Assembly (NCBI RefSeq): GCF_947179165.1
Contig: NC_077241.1
Span: 29,029,746 to 29,093,745, forward strand
Direction of reading: 5' to 3'
Length of the DNA: 64,000 bases
From: Solanum dulcamara
Lineage: Eukaryota > Streptophyta > Magnoliopsida > Solanales > Solanaceae
Under the pieces are notes generated by a model. The model had not been told where the DNA came from. It searched no databases and saw nothing but the letters and a program-made list of their open reading frames with translations. Both the position numbers and the translations under genes were made by a program. Below are positions 26,494-38,619 of the stretch, in pieces. Position 1 is the first letter of the stretch. Each line of letters begins with the position of its first letter.

Positions 26494-27554
26494 AGATGGA
26501 AAAATCTGAACTAACAGCGGAGGAACGACATGAGATTATGTTCCTCAAATACTATATGTTATGTTAAGGGTATTGTAAAAAGAATTTAAGCAAGACAAGA
26601 AGGATTAGCTAACTGCTAACTGACGACGCACTCAAATGCCACAGCTCTTCAACATAGAACCAGTTAATGAGAGGAAAACCGCAGAATGACTATATGGGCC
26701 AGTGGGCGAGGGAATTTCGACACCACTTGGCAGCCAACTCTGAGGGCGAGAAAAATCAAAACCCAAAAGGTAAAGGTACCACCTGATGTAATTTATGAAT
26801 AACATGAAGCAATACCCAAGGTAAAAAATTCCACAATATGACCAGGAGTACAAGACTCACTCCACACTCCATCGACAGATGGCTCTAAAGGGAATGTTAC
26901 TTGTGGATTAACGATATTATCTCCTGCTCCTTCGATCAAAGGCTACATACTCAGCCAAGAAGGTGTAAAATTGTAGAATAAAAGAGTGGTAGGACCTTAC
27001 GGAGTCCCCACAACTATTGTCCTAGGCAAAGGAGCCCAAGTTGCAATTAACTACCGAGAGATACAAAGATAGGCTAAGCCAAATTACCGAGATGGAATTA
27101 GTGCTACGGGTGGAGTAAGAGATGGCCACGAGTGGACCAAAGATCTACCCCGACATCGGGTGTAGGATAAGGGAAAAACAAGGGCAGGGTAAAACATGAG
27201 GGCTAGCGAGATAATGCTAGGATACTTCTTGTACCCTCTCGTCATTTTGTAAGGAAGAAAATGACACAAGATAATGTGTCTAGAGGATTACAAGCGGGGT
27301 AGGGGAAATAGTGAGAGGGGCTAAGTAAAACTGGCAGAACTAGCTGGTAACTACAGGATGGAGAGTTTATATGCCAAAATTCCTTCGGAATTATACTAGA
27401 TAATGTTAAGACAAAGCACAGAACGACTGCGAGAGCCATTATATGAGGGGACTGCAACATTATTCGGTAGCCAACCCTAAGGATTGGAAAAAAAAGGGGG
27501 AAGAAGGACCCAAAAGATCGAATGCCAGTTAAAGTTCTAAAAAGACTCGGGAAG

Positions 27555-27720
27555 GACTATACGAGGCTAACGAATTAGCCCATTTGCTTTCAAGCAAGAG
27601 CACCTATGCAGCTGAAACTAGGTGGAATTATAGAACATGAAGATAGTAAGGTTCCATGAGGGTTCCCTAGTTAATATCTCAGATAGAGGGACTTTAATTA
27701 TGATTAACGTCTAGAGATCA
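27555..27720 (+). pseudogene. Integrase core remnant in V
   Basis: From 27575 the plus strand reads LAHLLSSKSTYAAE, matching the 14-residue segment SAHLLPIKSTYAAE of E (38640-38681). A stop and frameshift sit just upstream (AACGAATTAGCC). It is recognisable as the Ty3/gypsy integrase core by its order relative to the tails in E and U. It is broken, and V ends before the chromodomain part. Confidence 0.65.
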
Positions 27721-27847
27721 GTCCAATAAGAGATTGGGAGCACAGAGAGGTGTTCGTACCGCATTTTCCTTCGAGTTGCTGAATAGACTGAGCATACTAT
27801 CAGATGCTAGAAGATATGTCATGAGCTGGTGTTGTTAACTTCAAGCT

Positions 27848-28149
27848 TTGTCATGACCCAACCCCTAGGCCGTGACTGGGGTCCGACCTAGACCCCCGTT
27901 TGTCTACCTATTAGTTGTAGTCAAATTGAACTATGAACAAGGTGATACTACTCACAAAAAAAAACTCAATGAGTTAAAACTTTTCCGTGTACGAGTGGCC
28001 TCTTTCACTCGTCTCATAGCACATAAGGGCATGCAAGCCGACAAGTCTGTTGTAACATAACAATATTCACAAAATGCTGTATAGGCGCAATCGAAATGAA
28101 CTCACCAACATCCCACATCTAGATGTCTACAGACCTCTAGGAATAGTAA
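27848..28149 (-). mobile_element. Solo reverse LTR Y, left segment
   Basis: Starts TGTCATGACCC. Left target site AGCTT (27843-27847) matches AGCTT at 46300-46304 next to the other end of Y. Interrupted at 28150 by element E. The joined length of the two parts, with E and one target-site copy removed, is about 3.43 kb, normal for this family, and there is no internal region, so Y is a solo LTR. Confidence 0.9.
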
Positions 28150-28554
28150 TGTTACACCCCACATCTTTGAACTCGGAAGGTCCCTTAAGTTAATTAGAAG
28201 CTAGTATGTGAGCCACTTAAGTTACGACACTATCAAACGGCTCTAAGGAAGGGAGAATGTGACACCCCATACTACAGAAGGTTGGAGATGAAATTATAAG
28301 AGTCCGGAAGAAATTGGAGGCCAAGTAATGAGTCGTAGGACTCGATTTACCTATGTAAGCTACTAAGTTAAAAGTCATATGCACTTGAGCTACTTAAGCA
28401 TATATCAAACTTACGTAGCACGGATTACATAGGTACAAAAAATAAGATGAGATTACGAACCTACGAGAGGGAGCAAAAACTAGTTTCCGAACATACGAAA
28501 GTGAAGCAACCAGGTTACAAGCAGGCAGGTGACTCACCTACTTGGGATGGACCC

Positions 28555-28680
28555 CACGCTGCCATGTGGCAGTTTTGCGTTGGAAGCTTGGACGAGGTGT
28601 CACCCTAGGAGGCTGCCACGTGTCACCCTATGGGGCTGCCACGTGTGACCTCCTAAGGAGGTGTATATATACATGTTGGC
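28555..28680 (+). promoter_or_regulatory. Putative promoter in 5' LTR of E
   Basis: Two TGCCACGTGT G-boxes (cores 28617-28622 and 28640-28645) and a weaker TGCCATGTGGCA (28559-28570) lie 20-110 bp upstream of TATATATA at 28664-28671. The 3' LTR has the same layout (cores 40093-40098 and 40116-40121, TATA 40140-40147). LTR promoters normally sit in U3; the start site cannot be fixed here. Confidence 0.6.
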
Positions 28681-31044
28681 TGACTCTTTAACTCATTTTC
28701 CATCCATAAACATCAGCCAAATGAGAGGAAAAACGTGAAGAACCAAAAGGAACAAGGCAGCAACGTTTTTGAAGAATTAAAGGTGAGTTCTTCAATTTTC
28801 CTCCGTGAATTAATTATCTACAATGTTTTTCAACCATGTGGGGGTGTATACATGTGTCTTAGGATGCCTAAGGAACCATGGTTGCAGTTTACACTTGGAA
28901 AGAAATAAGAGAAAGTTGAAGGAGAAAACGTTAAGAACTAATTAACCAACCCGTTTTTGGAAGGGACTGTTGTTAGTAATATGGGCATAACTTCTTGTGT
29001 ACAGTTTCGTTTCGAATGATTTAATATGTTTTGGAAAGGTATTTCAGAGACCGATAACTTTTGTTCAGACTCTAAAATCCAGTTTTACTTGTAGCAGCTC
29101 GAAAACGGGTGATGAAGTGTAAATGAGGTACTGCCCAGATTTGGTTTTGGAAATTCTACACGGACAGCTGTAAGTATTTTGGTCATATCGTTTTGTACAA
29201 AATTGATGTAGGGATGATTCGAAATTGTTTGCGACCCTAATACATATGTCTATAACTTTCATGAAGGACGTAAATCCTGTTTCCCTCCATTACCCCTTCG
29301 AAATGAAGCGACAAGGTAAAACAGTAAGCTGTCCAGATTTCACATTTTGGATAGTTTTGGCGAGTTTGACAAGTTTAACGTAAGGTAAGGTTTCTTCTTT
29401 AAATTTGAGATTTATGTGTTCTGATGGAGCATGTTACACTCCCTATTGGTGGCTGGAAATATGAAAATGGCTTAGAAATACTTGGCGTTCGGAATAAACT
29501 GATTTGTAGTCGTTATAGTTGAATTGTTGTCGAAACAAAGTGTTGTTCTTGTGAGTTGCTCTACAAGGGTGTGGCTTGTTGTTTCAGGGCCTGAATATGT
29601 CCTAATGTGGGTTAGGGTGCTGCTGGTCGAAGCCACATGACCCCTCGTTACGTATAATTAAAGGCGTCACAAAATAAAGGCTAGACGCCCTATTTTGATG
29701 TCGTATTTTCGAATAAGTCGTTTGGAGTTTATGCTGTATATTGTTGGTATGAATTGCTGCAGGTTGTTGTTGTTGGTTGGCTGTAGGTCTTAGGGACCTA
29801 ATCGGAAATTTGGATAGGGCATATTATAGGGGAGGTGCTGCCCAATTTTCGTTAACGCCTTAACAAACTAAAGGACTAGCCGAGGAAACGACTAAGGAAA
29901 TAGATTCCATTAACATTAAGGCGTAACCTCAGATGCTGAAAAGTTAAGAGTAGTTGATATTCGTATTACTTTATATTGAATAGGTTCAGAAGACGATGAG
30001 GCGAGCAGGATAAAGGGTAACTCCCAAGAGGTATGTAAAGCTTTCTCTTGGCATGTTTTGGTATAAGTTCGTACAACTATCTTTCTTTCCTTTTGGCAAG
30101 TTTTAGCCTTAAGTGAAGTGTGTGTGGAATGTGGGGATAATTCCATTCCCAAAACTCCAAGTATTCCTCATAACCCATATCCACTGCTTAGTATTGGAAT
30201 TTCTGCAAGAATTGAGTATTGCCTAGTAAGGCTTCTATGTATTAAACACTAGTATGTGGAAAGCTATCTCTCATTTCCTTTGATACGTATTTGGTACGAA
30301 AGTGAGATTATGATGCCATAATTATTCACCGAGCCCCATGATGGGCCGGGTATGAAATATGTGTATGCAGATCCCATAAAGGAAAGTACAGACCATATAT
30401 AGTTTATTCTCTTTCTTCTTCCGGCATGTCTTAGTTGTAAGTTAAACATGATATGAGTTCCGGGGTAACTCCATTCTTAGCATCTCTTATTTACGTCTGA
30501 ATATCGAACTTTTATAATAATCGAACTATTTCCCTGGAAACTTTTATATGTTAAAAAGGTAACAAATGTACAGGCTCCAAGTCTTACAGACTATATGTTA
30601 ACAAATGTTTCTGGTTCCATAAGCAATTTGGCTTTGCTTTGGTACATGTCTAGGAGCCCCGAGATTATAATTGAGACAGCCCATAATGGCATTTATGTTA
30701 CACCCCGCACTCTTGAGCTCGAAACGTCTTCTTAAGTTCCTTAGATACTATCATGTGAGCCGGATAAGCTACGACACTATCAAACAACTCTAAGGAAAGA
30801 AGATTGTGATACCTCGCGAGAAGGGAGGTCGGAGATAGAGTCATAAGAATCCGGAAAGAGTTGGAGGCTAAGAAATGAGTCGTAGGACTCGATTTACCTA
30901 CGTAAGACACTAAGTTAAGAGTCTTATACACTTAAGTTGTTTAAGGATATACCAAGCTTACGTAGTGCGGATTACATGAGCTCTTAAAGTAAGACAAGAT
31001 TACGAACCCGCGAGGAAGGAAAAAAGACGACGCGTGGCAGCCAA

Positions 31045-31255
31045 TGGAGGATCGACACGTGGCAGCACCTCAGGCAAGCAGGTGATGCACCTACTTAGGG
31101 TCAAGTAGGTGATGCAGCTGCTTGGGGGAGGTGGACCCCGCTGCCACGTGGCAGCCCCTAATTGGCAGCATGACACGGTGGCCCAATAGGGGCTGGACAT
31201 GTGTCCCTCTTAGGGGCTGACACGTGTCACCCCTTGGGACCACCTATATTAGTTG
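31045..31255 (+). promoter_or_regulatory. Putative promoter of N1: three G-boxes and TATA-like box
   Basis: CACGTG cores at 31056-31061, 31145-31150 (within the palindrome CTGCCACGTGGCAG) and 31221-31226 (within TGACACGTGTCA), then CCTATATTAG at about 31242-31251. CAAGTAGGTGATGC motifs lie between the boxes. This is the most complete G-box set I saw in the window. Confidence 0.6.
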
Positions 31256-33051
31256 ATATGTATCCAAAATCTTCAGCTTGTTCATTAAAAATTTCCAGCA
31301 GCAACGTGAACAAAGAACCCTAAAGCTTAAGGAGAGAAACTTGCGACGGCTTTGGGAGAAAAATAGGTAAGGCCCGATTTCTTTCCGTGAATTAATTATT
31401 TAAGGTATCCTATGGTGATATGATGGTGTTTAACAACATAAAATTTATCGTTAGGGAAAAGAGGAGATTTTGTTCTTGTTAATAGACCCGTTTTTGAAAA
31501 TACCACTGTTAGTAAAACCAGTATAACTCCTTCTGTATAGCTCCGTTTCAAATGATTAAAGATGTTTTGGAACGATATTACACAGGGCTACAACTTTCAC
31601 GTAGACGCTACAACCCAGTTTTGCTTTTCTCTACTCCAAAAATGGTGGTGAAGCTTGAGGGAGCTGCTGTCCAGATTTCGTTCTGGAAATCCTACACAGA
31701 CTGCTGTTGATATTTTGGGCATATCTCTTTGTACAAAATTGATGTAGGGATGATTCGAAATGGTATGCGACCTTGAGACACATGTCTATAACTTTCATTT
31801 AGAACACAAATCCTGTTCCCATCAATTAGCCCTTCGAAACTAAGGGACAATACGAGACAGTAACCTGCCCAGAATTCACGTTTTGATAACTTTGGTGAAT
31901 TTTGACCAATTTCGGGTGAGGTAAGGTCTTAAATTCTAATTTGAAGTTTATGGTGTTGTTATAAGGTGTATTAAACACCTTTTAGGCTGCTGGAAGTGTA
32001 AAAATGTCATAGCAATGTTTAACGTTCGAAGCAATCCAAATTGTAGTCGTTATAGTCGAATTGTTGTCGAAGTGAAGTGTTGTTAGTGTGAGTGGTTGCT
32101 GCAGGGGTGTGAGGTGTGGTTGCAGGGCCTAAATGTGTTTTAAAGTGGTTTATGGTTCTGCTGGTTGAAGCCACATGACCCCTCGTTGTGTATAATTAAA
32201 GGCGTTACAAAATAAAGGCTAGACGCCCTATTGTGATATCGTATTTTTGAATAAGCCGTTTGAAGTTTATGTTGTATATTGTTGTTGCATATTGCTTAAA
32301 CATATGCTTCAGGTTGTTGTTGTTGGTTGGCTGTAGGTCTTAGGGACCTAATTGGAAATCCGGATAGGGCACATTGTAGGGGAGGTGCTGTCCAATTTTC
32401 GTTAACACCTTAACAAACTAAAGAACTAGTCGAGGAAACGACTAAGGAAATAGATTCCATTAATACTAAGGTGTAACCTAAGATACTGGAAGGTTAAGAA
32501 AGGTTGATATTCATATTAATTTTATGTTGGATAGGTTCAAAGGACGACGAGGCGAATGGGATAAAGAGTAACTCACAAGAGGTATGTGAAGCTTTCTTTT
32601 GGCATGTTTTTGGGAATTAGTATGTAGAACTATCTTTATTTTCTTTTGGCATGTCTTAGATGTAAGTTATAAATGATATGTATATGATATGTGGGATTCA
32701 ATCCATTCATAAAGCCCTGAATATAAGTCGAAACTCTTATTTACTTCTTGATGTTAGAACTCCTGCAATAGCTGAGTTGTTGCCCTTAAGTCTTTTATGT
32801 TATGAAAACTAGTACATGTAAAGCCTATTTCTCCTTTCCTTTGGAATGGCTTAACTTTAAGTGAAATGGTATATGATATAGGTCTAGAGGTAATTCCATT
32901 TATGAGCTCTGATTGTAACTCGTGACTTGTAGTCACTCTTGAACATTAAGAGTCTGAAAGTAGTCAAACTACTATTCTCGAGCCTGCTATATAATGAATA
33001 ATAAGTGGAAGTACCAGCTCCTCTCCATTTAAAGGCTCTGAAATGGTAAAA

Positions 33052-33155
33052 GCGTCTGATTGCATAATTTGAGTCTTTGACTAGATAACTGTGTCTCTGA
33101 TTGCATAATCGTGTCTTTGATTACATAAACCATGTTTCTGATTGCATAAGCTATA
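33052..33155 (+). repeat. Short tandem repeat in N1
   Basis: About five diverged units of (T/C)CTGATTGCATAA plus 7-9 bp, the same array as in S (3759-3845) and N2 (48941-49025). Confidence 0.75.
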
Positions 33156-34479
33156 TGGCATTGTCTGGATGCATGTCTGTGATTCTTGAGGCCCCAACTG
33201 ATGTAAGCCCTAATGACATCTAAAGGGATACCTCGGATAATTACTCCCCAGTCTTCAGGTGACGGTTCACTTGACTGTTTCATCGAGTCTTAAATAATGA
33301 CTTAGTTGCATATGGTTTCTCACTACTCTACTTGTACATACTGTAACCCATCCTTCCTCGAGTCCCACGATGGGCCGGGATATGTTATCGTGCATAGTGT
33401 TACTACTTCTTTCACCGCGTCCCGGGCCGGATGTGTATAGTTCCACGCACGAGGAGACGATGCCGTACGTGAGGTGTGATATATGTTATATGTTATGACG
33501 ATGCGATTATTCACCGAGTCCCGGGCCGGCTGTAATATGATTGTATATGTGGTGAAATAAGGAAGGAACACCGAGTCCCTCCTTAGAGGGCCGGGTACAT
33601 ATGTATATTATGATGGTACGCTATAGACGTACACCACTCCATTCACCGAGTCCCTCACCAAAGGGCCGGATACTTTATGTAGGCATGCATATGAGATTAA
33701 AGCAATACATTATGACCCTAAGCCCCGCAGTGAACCGGGTGTGATACGATGATATATATGATAAGTGATACCGTATACGATGGTATGATACCGTATACGA
33801 TGATATGATGAAATGAAATGCATTATGATACGATGATAAGTGATTATAACATCGAGTTCACTAGAGGGTCAGGCACAGCATATGATGATGTGTATGATTT
33901 ATGTGTCCTAAGGTGCAGGTACAGTAATTCATTTAGTTATTATACTTGTCCCCTGCATCCCTATTTCAGTTATGATCTCAGTTACGATGTGTTATGCTTT
34001 ACATACTCAGTACATATATCGTACTGACCCCCCTTTTCTCGGGGGGCTGCGTTTCATGCCCGCAGGTACAGATGTTTATTCTAGAGATTCATCAGCATAG
34101 GAGTTCCTCTCAGCTGTGTCGAAAGTGCTTCACTGTTCTGGAGCCTAAATTTTGATGCTAGTCACTTAATGTATATATTTGTACATTCAGGGGTACGGCG
34201 GGGGCCTTGTTCCGCCATATGTTGTTGTTATTATTCTTAGAGGTCTGTAGACATGTGTTTATGTGGGTTGTTTGTGAATTAGTTTCGATGTTGCCTATCC
34301 GATATGTTGTGAATGTCTTTGTTATAGCAGCCTTGTCGGCTCACGTGCCCTTTCATGATATGATACAAATGAAAGAGGCTACATGTACATAAAAAAAGTT
34401 TTAAACTATTGGGGCTTTTGTATATAGTATCACATCACACACGGTTCAACTTAAGTGTAGTTGATAAATACGCATAATA

Positions 34480-34496
34480 GGGTCCAGGTCGGACCC
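34480..34496 (+). other. LTR-terminal hairpin (example in N1)
   Basis: GGGTCC at 34480-34485 and GGACCC at 34491-34496 form a perfect stem with loop AGGTC, about 30 bp from the LTR end. The equivalent stem in subfamily B LTRs has other bases but still pairs (1315-1331 and 19891-19907). A second hairpin, CCCCC-TTTTCTC-GGGGG, lies at about 34028-34046. Confidence 0.7.
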
Positions 34497-35525
34497 CAGT
34501 TGCGGCCTACGGGGTTGGGTCGTGACAATTTAGAGGACACTCGAGATGACTACACCGTTACTCGGGTTCTCAAATAAAAGCTTAACTTTCTTATTCTGTC
34601 GAGTCTCTGATAACGATTTAAATTGCATATAGTTACTCACTAATCTACTCGTGTATACCGTAACACTTCTTTCCTTGAGTCCCGGGCCAGGATATGTTCT
34701 CGTGCACAGTTCACTCCATTATTCACTGAGTCCCTCAATAGAGGGCCAGGATACGTGTATAAATATATGATGATGTGTTGTAATAAGGTGGTGATGGCAC
34801 TGGGGCCATGATGGTTTTACAGAGATGATATTACAGAGATGATTCACCGAACCCCCGAAAGGGCCGGCTATATGATATGACTCGAACATGCATGTTTTTG
34901 TAATTCATAAAGTACAGGTACAGGTTTCTGAATTGATATCTTATCCCCTGATTCTCTATCTCAGATATGTTTCCAGTTGTATTATATTATGTTTTACATA
35001 CTCAGTACACATATCGTACTGACCCCCTTTCTCGGGGGGCTGCGTTCATGCCCGCAGGTACAGATACAGATTTTGGGAGTCCGTCAGCTTAGGATTCCAT
35101 GCAGCTCAGCTGGAAGAGGCTCCATTGTATCGGAGCCTAGTTTTTGATACTGTCCACGGATGTATAGAAATTGTTTTATCCATTCAGGGGTACGGCGGGG
35201 GCCCTGTCCCGCCATATGTTGTCATTTATATGTTTAGAGGTCTGCAGACATGTATATGTGGGTTGTGTATGTCAGTTTGATTAAGCTAGGTCTACATGAT
35301 ATATGATATATGTTATTATGTTATGGCAGCCTTGTCGGCTTGCGTGCCCTATCATGTTATAATACAAACGAAAAGGGCTACAATTTATGAAAATGTTATC
35401 GCCCAGTGGGGCTCTATTACATGATATTGTCTTATTTGTGATTCAATATGACCTCAGCTAATAGATATATGTACGGGGGGTCCAGGTCAGACCCCAGTTG
35501 TGGCCTACGGGGTTGGGTCGTGACA

Positions 35526-35543
35526 GAAGTGGTATCAGAGCAG
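35526..35543 (+). promoter_or_regulatory. Primer-binding site of E
   Basis: GAAG followed by TGGTATCAGAGCAG right after the 5' LTR. TGGTATCAGAGC is complementary to the 3' end of plant initiator tRNA-Met, the usual primer for minus-strand DNA synthesis in plant LTR retrotransposons. Confidence 0.95.
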
Positions 35544-37026
35544 TTCGTCCTCGTAGTGTCTGCAGACCGTGTCTACTAGAGTCTTGGTTATCGATGTGTT
35601 GCGCGCCACATCTATAAACAAGAAGCTACAGGACATTTAGGATGTTACCTTTCTTCTGTATCTAAGATTGTGCTATAGATCCGAGTCATAGGAAAATTCC
35701 TTATACTAACCTTGGATCTTAACAGAAGGACGACACCAATAGAAGGAAGTAATTGACGACATGAAAAGTTACGAAGCATGTAGGTAAGTGAAGTAAAACC
35801 ACGAAAGATATTCGTCAGGTAAGGTATTGAAATATAAAGTTGAAACCTGAAAGGAAAGCAGACAGAAAGTGCAATAGATGCAGTTTGAAGTTGGACATAC
35901 GAGGTAAGTCCAGTATTTTTATATTACTATTAATATTGAAAGCCCCGTGTGGCTGCGATATGAGATGACATTGAAAGCCCTGTGTGGCTGTGATATGGTA
36001 TATATATATATATCTATTGGCCCTGTGAGGCATTGTTGGTATTTTCTGCATGCAGGTTTTGGCATAAGTAAGAAGTGTAGAGGAAACTGTGCCAAAATTT
36101 TCCCAGAACAGGGAAAAGGGAATAAAAATAGCTTTATAACATGTCTTGGAAATTGATACCAAGTACCCGTATTATGCTAAAGTAAAGTTGTAAGAGGTAC
36201 TCTTCATGTCGTCAATAAGGGACACCCTCTTTACTTGGGAAGTTTATTTCGAAGAAACAAAAGTCTGTCTGAGCAGTACAGTTCAGACCGCAGTATCTCC
36301 AACCATAATTGTGTTGTAGGACAACAAAAGAGAAGCTCAGGTTGAAGGGTAACATGTCCAGTAATTGAGATTCACTCTTTTTGAAGGTACCAAGCCCTCA
36401 ACTCCTAATTGTAAATTAGATGAGTTGTTCATAACTCGAGAATAAACTCAGAAGGAGACCAGGTAGGTCAAGTACTAAAAAAAGGTACTGTGATGTTTGA
36501 GAGGTTCTGATTCCTTCCAACAATGGTTGGAAAATGATGTACGATAATAGTTTATAATTTGCCACCGACTAATTGGGGAAAGAACTTCTAATAGAAGCAC
36601 CTCAAAGAGATGTCAGGAACTGAATATGAATACGAACAAAAAAGGGGATATATAAGTATGAATTAAATAGTGTGATACCAGTATGCAAGGATAAAGTGAG
36701 ACCGCTAATAAGGCGCCATTAGTAGCGGCTAACTAAGTTAAAAGTCTACGTTGAGTACACAGTAAGAGTATGGAGCTTAAGATACAAAAAAATGACGCGG
36801 GTACACCACGTCGCCCCAAAAATAGTGGAAACCTCAAGGGACGAGGATGGCAAACTTAAAGAATAATTGGAGCAACTTCCATTCATCCCAAGAAACAAAG
36901 GATATAGGTTGGGACAAAGCCACTACTTTAAGAAAACCTGGAATAGTTATTCCCAGAATACTAGTACCGCCTAATTGAAATTGGAAGGACTACAAGTACA
37001 TACAGAGGAAAGCACAAGTACCCACT

Positions 37027-37038
37027 AAAGGGGGGAAG
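37027..37038 (+). promoter_or_regulatory. Internal polypurine-tract copy in E
   Basis: AAAGGGGGGAAG 1.5 kb after the primer-binding site, identical over 12 bases to the 3' tract at 39612-39625 and present at the same site in V and U. Could be a central priming site or a relic of a fusion. Confidence 0.6.
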
Positions 37039-37756
37039 TTAATGAGAAAATGGCAAAAGTAAGGTGAAGGCAATCGATATGGTAATATATTTGAGATGGA
37101 CGTCTAAACTTCAATAAGATATCCTGCCGAACCAAGTTAGAAAGGTCTGGAAGCCACCAGTAATTGAACGGAAGCCAGAATGCTACATAAGGAAAGGTTG
37201 AGAAGGTTGTGATGAGACCCTAAACAACATAACGCTAGAAGGCGGCTGCGTATAAAAACAGAAGAATGTACTAATGAAAGGATATTGAATAATTCAAGAG
37301 ACACTACAAAGGATAACGACAGTATGCTTGACCAAAAGCCAAAATGTTGGTTATAGAATTAGTCACAATTGATGTTACGATAGATAAATAACCAAAGAAA
37401 ATGGAATAGAAAGCCTCCTGTGGTAGAAAATAAGGAGAACACAAAGTGAATCGAGGATAGGGAAGCGTATATGTCAAATTCCTTTAAAGCTGTGCCAGCT
37501 AATAATAGACAAGAGTCAAAGCAGCTCCAAGGGTCACTATATGAACGGACTTTGGCGCTACTCAGTAGCCCACCCTAATGAATGGGTGCGTACAAAAAGG
37601 GATATGGTCATAGCGGAACTAAAGGTCTACACCGATACTGGTTGCAAGATAACAGAGAAAAGGACAAGGCAAAACATAAAGACTTGCGAGATAACGCTGA
37701 GGTAAATCTTGGGCTAAATTGAGTGGCCGCACGTCATGGAAAGGATTACAGTGAAA

Positions 37757-37870
37757 CGCGACACGAAGACTTCCAAAGGAGGTCACCCATCCCAATATTA
37801 CTCCCGCCCCAGCACGCTTAACTTTGAAATTCTAATGGAACGTAATGCGTTAGTGTTGGTATGATCACGC
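37757..37870 (-). pseudogene. 5S rRNA-derived sequence in element E (antisense to the element)
   Basis: The minus strand aligns with nearly the whole of 5S rRNA. The C-box region reads GGGATGGGTGACCTCC (intact core), the A-box region AAGTTAAGCGTGCTGGGGCG (one or two changes), and the 5' part GATCATACCAACACTAACGC. It has one extra base near the 3' end and an altered GATCCCATCAGAAC segment (GTTCCATTAGAATT). Same flanks as the V and U copies. No TTTT stretch follows at once downstream on the minus strand. Any Pol III transcript from these boxes would be antisense to the element RNA; whether one exists is not known. Confidence 0.9.
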
Positions 37871-38619
37871 GAGATGGATGAATCTAAACTGGGGATGAAG
37901 AAACAATATGGGATTACGTACCTAGAGTATTAAAAGATATGTTAAAGTAATTCTAACAAGGACTTAAGCAAAACAAGGAGGATTAGCTACTTGCTAACTG
38001 ATGACACATTCGAATGCCACAGTTCGTCAACATAGTACCTGTTGATAAGAGGCAAACCACCGAAGGGTTATATGGACCAATAGTCGAGGGAATTTCGACA
38101 CCACTGGGCAACCAACTCTGAGGGCAAGAAAAAGCAAAGCAGTTGATGTAACTTACGGATGACAGGAAGTAATACCCAAGGTTAAAAATTCCACAAATGT
38201 TACCTGTGAATTAATGGTGTTGACCCTTGCTCCTTCGATCACAGGTTACCTACTCCGCCAAGAAGGTATAAAGTTGTAAGGTAAAAGAGTGGTAGGACCT
38301 TACGGAGTCTCCACAACTATTGTCCAAGGCAAGGGAGCCTAAGTTGTGATTAACTATTGAGAGATACAGAGATGGGTTAAGTCAAACTATCGAGATGGAT
38401 CTGATACTATGGGTGAAGTGAGACATGGCCACGAGTGGACCAAAGATCTTCCCTGACATCGAACATAGGATAAGGGAGAAGAAAGACCCAAAAGAATAAA
38501 GTGCCAGTTAAAGTTCTGAAAGGAGTCGAGAAAGACTATACGAGGCTAACGGTTCCCAAATTATCCACGTCATTACGCACCCATTTTATACTCGGTAGGA
38601 GTAGGGTGCTATATGAGTT

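Larger units (their letters stand above)
24316..27847 (+). mobile_element. Interior of element V (type I, non-coding, 3' end missing)
   Basis: Begins GAAG then TGGTATCAGAGCAG, the initiator tRNA-Met primer-binding site. The interior aligns with that of E all along but has no credible reading frame. Landmarks are GGCATTGTTGGTATTTTC at about 24828, a polypurine-like AAAGGGGGGAAG at 25803-25814, a 5S-derived sequence at 26379-26493, and an integrase trace near 27575. Alignment with E stops at TTAACTTC (about 27841); the last 0.7 kb, the polypurine tract and a forward 3' LTR are absent, and the flank beyond Y is a reverse LTR. Confidence 0.85.
30696..34527 (+). mobile_element. Solo LTR N1 inserted in the 5' LTR of E
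   Basis: 3832 bp, TGTTACACCCCGC to GGTCGTGACA, with perfect ATTTA duplications at 30691-30695 and 34528-34532. The 3' LTR of E shows the empty site (GGCATTTAGAGG near 42165). It has no internal region: a full element inserted after E and was reduced to one LTR by LTR-LTR recombination. It is close in sequence to N2. Confidence 0.97.
28150..35525 (+). mobile_element. 5' LTR of element E, split by solo LTR N1
   Basis: TGTTACACCCCAC to GGTCGTGACA. Without N1 (30696-34527) and one ATTTA copy it is 3539 bp, against 3535 bp for the 3' LTR. The two copies differ at roughly 30 single bases plus two short indels by eye, about 1%. The promoter region has CACGTG at 28617-28622 and 28640-28645 and TATATATA at 28664-28671. 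Left target site AGTAA is at 28145-28149. Confidence 0.95.

Noticed and set aside
24316..27841. Reverse transcriptase or gag in the V interior
   Set aside because: I searched all frames for catalytic or zinc-finger motifs and found none; only the integrase trace near 27575 is credible.
35097..35142. tRNA-like A-box string (CAGCTCAGCTGGAAGAG) in LTR ends
   Set aside because: No B-box, cloverleaf or anticodon arm follows; the string is part of the general LTR end module.
35815..36162. 115-codon open frame, antisense at the start of the E interior
   Set aside because: The equivalent region of V is broken into shorter frames, and the product resembles no known family. Treated as chance.
37757..37870. 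Identification of the family as Cassandra (TRIM)
   Set aside because: Cassandra carries 5S in short LTRs and has almost no interior. Here LTRs are about 3.5 kb, the 5S copies are internal, and pol traces are chromoviral.
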